Source of the DNA: Hyphomicrobiales bacterium
GTDB taxonomy: Bacteria > Pseudomonadota > Alphaproteobacteria > Rhizobiales > Beijerinckiaceae
Length of the DNA stretch: 6,107 nucleotides
Reading direction: 5' to 3'
Assembly (NCBI GenBank): GCA_015655535.1
Contig: JAATEW010000349.1
Location: forward strand, 1-6,107
Shown here: one piece after another, positions 5,813 through 6,107 of the stretch
Numbering within the stretch: the stretch's first letter is position 1
Layout: every line of letters begins with the position of its first letter
The notes under the pieces: generated by a model
The model's database searches: none
Told to the model about the DNA's origin: nothing
What the model saw: only the letters and a program-made list of their open reading frames with translations
Position numbers and translations under genes: made by a program

Positions 5813-5828
5813 CATATGAGCCTATATG
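5813..5828. promoter_or_regulatory. Possible operator-like dyad upstream of the DUF302 gene
   Basis: CATAT-GAGCCT-ATATG forms a 5-bp inverted repeat with a 6-nt spacer, 20-36 nt upstream of the DUF302 ATG. It is AT-rich against its surroundings and sits where a -10 region or a repressor site could lie. No clear -35/-10 pair is seen. This is a weak call. Confidence 0.25.
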
Positions 5829-5854
5829 GAGCGGAGTGGCGGCTTGGCGAGATG

Positions 5855-5972
5855 CCTAGAGCGCGTTTCCAGAATGCGGAGTCGCAAGAGGGAAAAGAAC
5901 TCGCTCCAGATCAATAATTGGAGCATGTTCTAATCCAAAAAATTGAACAACTTTTTGGGAACATGCTCTAGG
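5855..5972. repeat. Two-unit palindromic extragenic repeat with MITE-like terminal inverted repeats
   Basis: The ends are inverted repeats: CCTAGAGCGCGTTTCC (5855-5870) matches the reverse complement of 5957-5972 at 13 of 16 positions, with the outer 8 perfect, and each end includes CTAG. Inside are two tandem palindromic units. Unit 1 (5859-5906) pairs GAGCG with CGCTC and TTTCC with GGAAA. Unit 2 (5921-5968) has a perfect 10-bp stem, GAGCATGTTC with GAACATGCTC, then a TAAT bulge, then CCAAAAA (5935-5941) with TTTTTGG (5952-5958). The units are linked by GCTCCA-N10-TGGAGC (5903-5924). From memory, GAGCATGTTC...GAACATGCTC hairpins are widespread between genes in alphaproteobacteria. The unit contains no gene. 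Its right edge abuts the insertion sequence. Confidence 0.7.
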
Positions 5973-6014
5973 CTGTAGTGACGATTTAAAGATTTGGGAT
6001 TCCCAAGGGGACGC

Positions 6015-6050
6015 AAATCAGATTCAAGGCTGATTTTTGGACGATCAGCC
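6015..6050 (+). promoter_or_regulatory. Two mutually exclusive hairpins in the transposase leader
   Basis: Hairpin A pairs AAATCAG (6015-6021) with CTGATTT (6030-6036), a perfect 7-bp stem with an 8-nt loop, ending in the T run 6034-6038. Hairpin B pairs GGCTGAT (6028-6034) with ATCAGCC (6044-6050), a perfect 7-bp stem with a 9-nt loop, and ends directly at the transposase ATG. The two share CTGAT (6030-6034), so only one can form at a time. B would bury the region where a ribosome-binding site should be; no clear Shine-Dalgarno sequence is seen. Such structures could keep transposase expression low; this role is inferred. Confidence 0.45.
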
Positions 6051-6107
6051 ATGAACTGCGATGAATTACGCGACGATCAGTGGGAACGCTTGAAGCCTTT
6101 TGTACCA
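6051..6107 (+). CDS. IS5-family transposase, N-terminal fragment (cut by window end)
   Basis: Only the first 19 residues are present: MNCDELRDDQWERLKPFVP. The pattern L-x-D-D/E-Q-W-E-R-L-x-P-x-x-P is the start of the DUF4096 domain, found at the N-terminus of many IS5-family (IS427/IS1031-like) DDE transposases. The catalytic DDE residues are beyond the window, so neither intactness nor a programmed frameshift (common in the IS427 group) can be judged. The ATG at 6051 is chosen because the family match begins here. It has no visible Shine-Dalgarno sequence and lies directly after a hairpin. The frame continues open to the edge. Confidence 0.75.
   Translation, partial: MNCDELRDDQWERLKPFVP

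Larger units (their letters stand above)
5971..6107 (+). mobile_element. Left end of an IS5-family insertion sequence (continues past the window)
   Basis: The call rests mainly on the transposase N-terminus at 6051. The left boundary is inferred: after the repeat ending GCTCTAGG the sequence changes to GGCTGTAGTGACGATTTAAA, which looks like an IS end, about 80 nt before the transposase ATG, a normal leader length for IS5-type elements. A CTAG (5968-5971) sits at the junction; the IS5 subgroup targets CTAG-like sites, whereas the IS427/IS1031 subgroups use TA or TNA. A subterminal dyad TTGGGA-T-TCCCAA lies at 5994-6006. The right end, second terminal repeat and target duplication are outside the window, so the exact boundary is uncertain by several bases. 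Confidence 0.6.

Noticed and set aside
1..6107. CRISPR array, tRNA/rRNA genes, toxin-antitoxin or defence genes
   Set aside because: No regularly spaced direct repeats, cloverleaf or rRNA sequence were seen. MazG here is the full-length housekeeping tandem-domain form with no MazEF neighbours.

Overview
The window looks like chromosome from an alphaproteobacterium, probably Hyphomicrobiales (Beijerinckiaceae or Methylocystaceae-like). This is an inference from the GC-rich third positions, the metG-tatD-MBL gene order, a double cold-shock-domain protein of the Caulobacter CspC/CspD type, and intergenic palindromic repeats of a kind I associate with Bradyrhizobium, Methylobacterium and Beijerinckiaceae genomes. 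No species can be named from the sequence alone.

Positions 1-2326 (+) hold the end of a tight housekeeping operon: the C-terminal part of methionyl-tRNA synthetase (metG), a TatD/YcfH-family metal-dependent hydrolase starting 4 nt later, and a PhnP-like metallo-beta-lactamase-fold hydrolase joined by an ATGA-type stop/start overlap. A convergent gene (2273-3127, -) overlaps the MBL gene by 54 bp. It encodes an exported, PheC (cyclohexadienyl dehydratase)-like protein of the periplasmic solute-binding fold, in which the catalytic glutamate position appears changed.

Positions 3128-3607 are a 480-bp, lower-GC divergent intergenic region with no convincing gene. It precedes a double cold-shock-domain protein (3608-4279, +). 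A perfect 12-bp stem-loop followed by a T-rich tract ends that gene and runs almost straight into the ATG of mazG (4360-5178, +), a full-length tandem-domain nucleoside triphosphate pyrophosphohydrolase with no visible Shine-Dalgarno site.

Positions 5179-5308 are a structured dispersed repeat between convergent mazG and a DUF302 protein gene (5301-5792, -). The DUF302 start is placed 12 nt inside the longest reading frame because of a strong Shine-Dalgarno site. Upstream of it lies a 118-bp palindromic, MITE-like composite repeat (5855-5972). The window ends in the left end of an IS5-family insertion sequence, whose transposase start (6051 onward) follows two mutually exclusive hairpins.

Most of the window is ordinary core genome. 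I see no defence system, CRISPR array, RNA gene or clearly new multi-gene system. The points most worth checking are the altered PheC-like active site, the terminator-to-ATG junction at mazG, and the repeat/IS structures near the right end.
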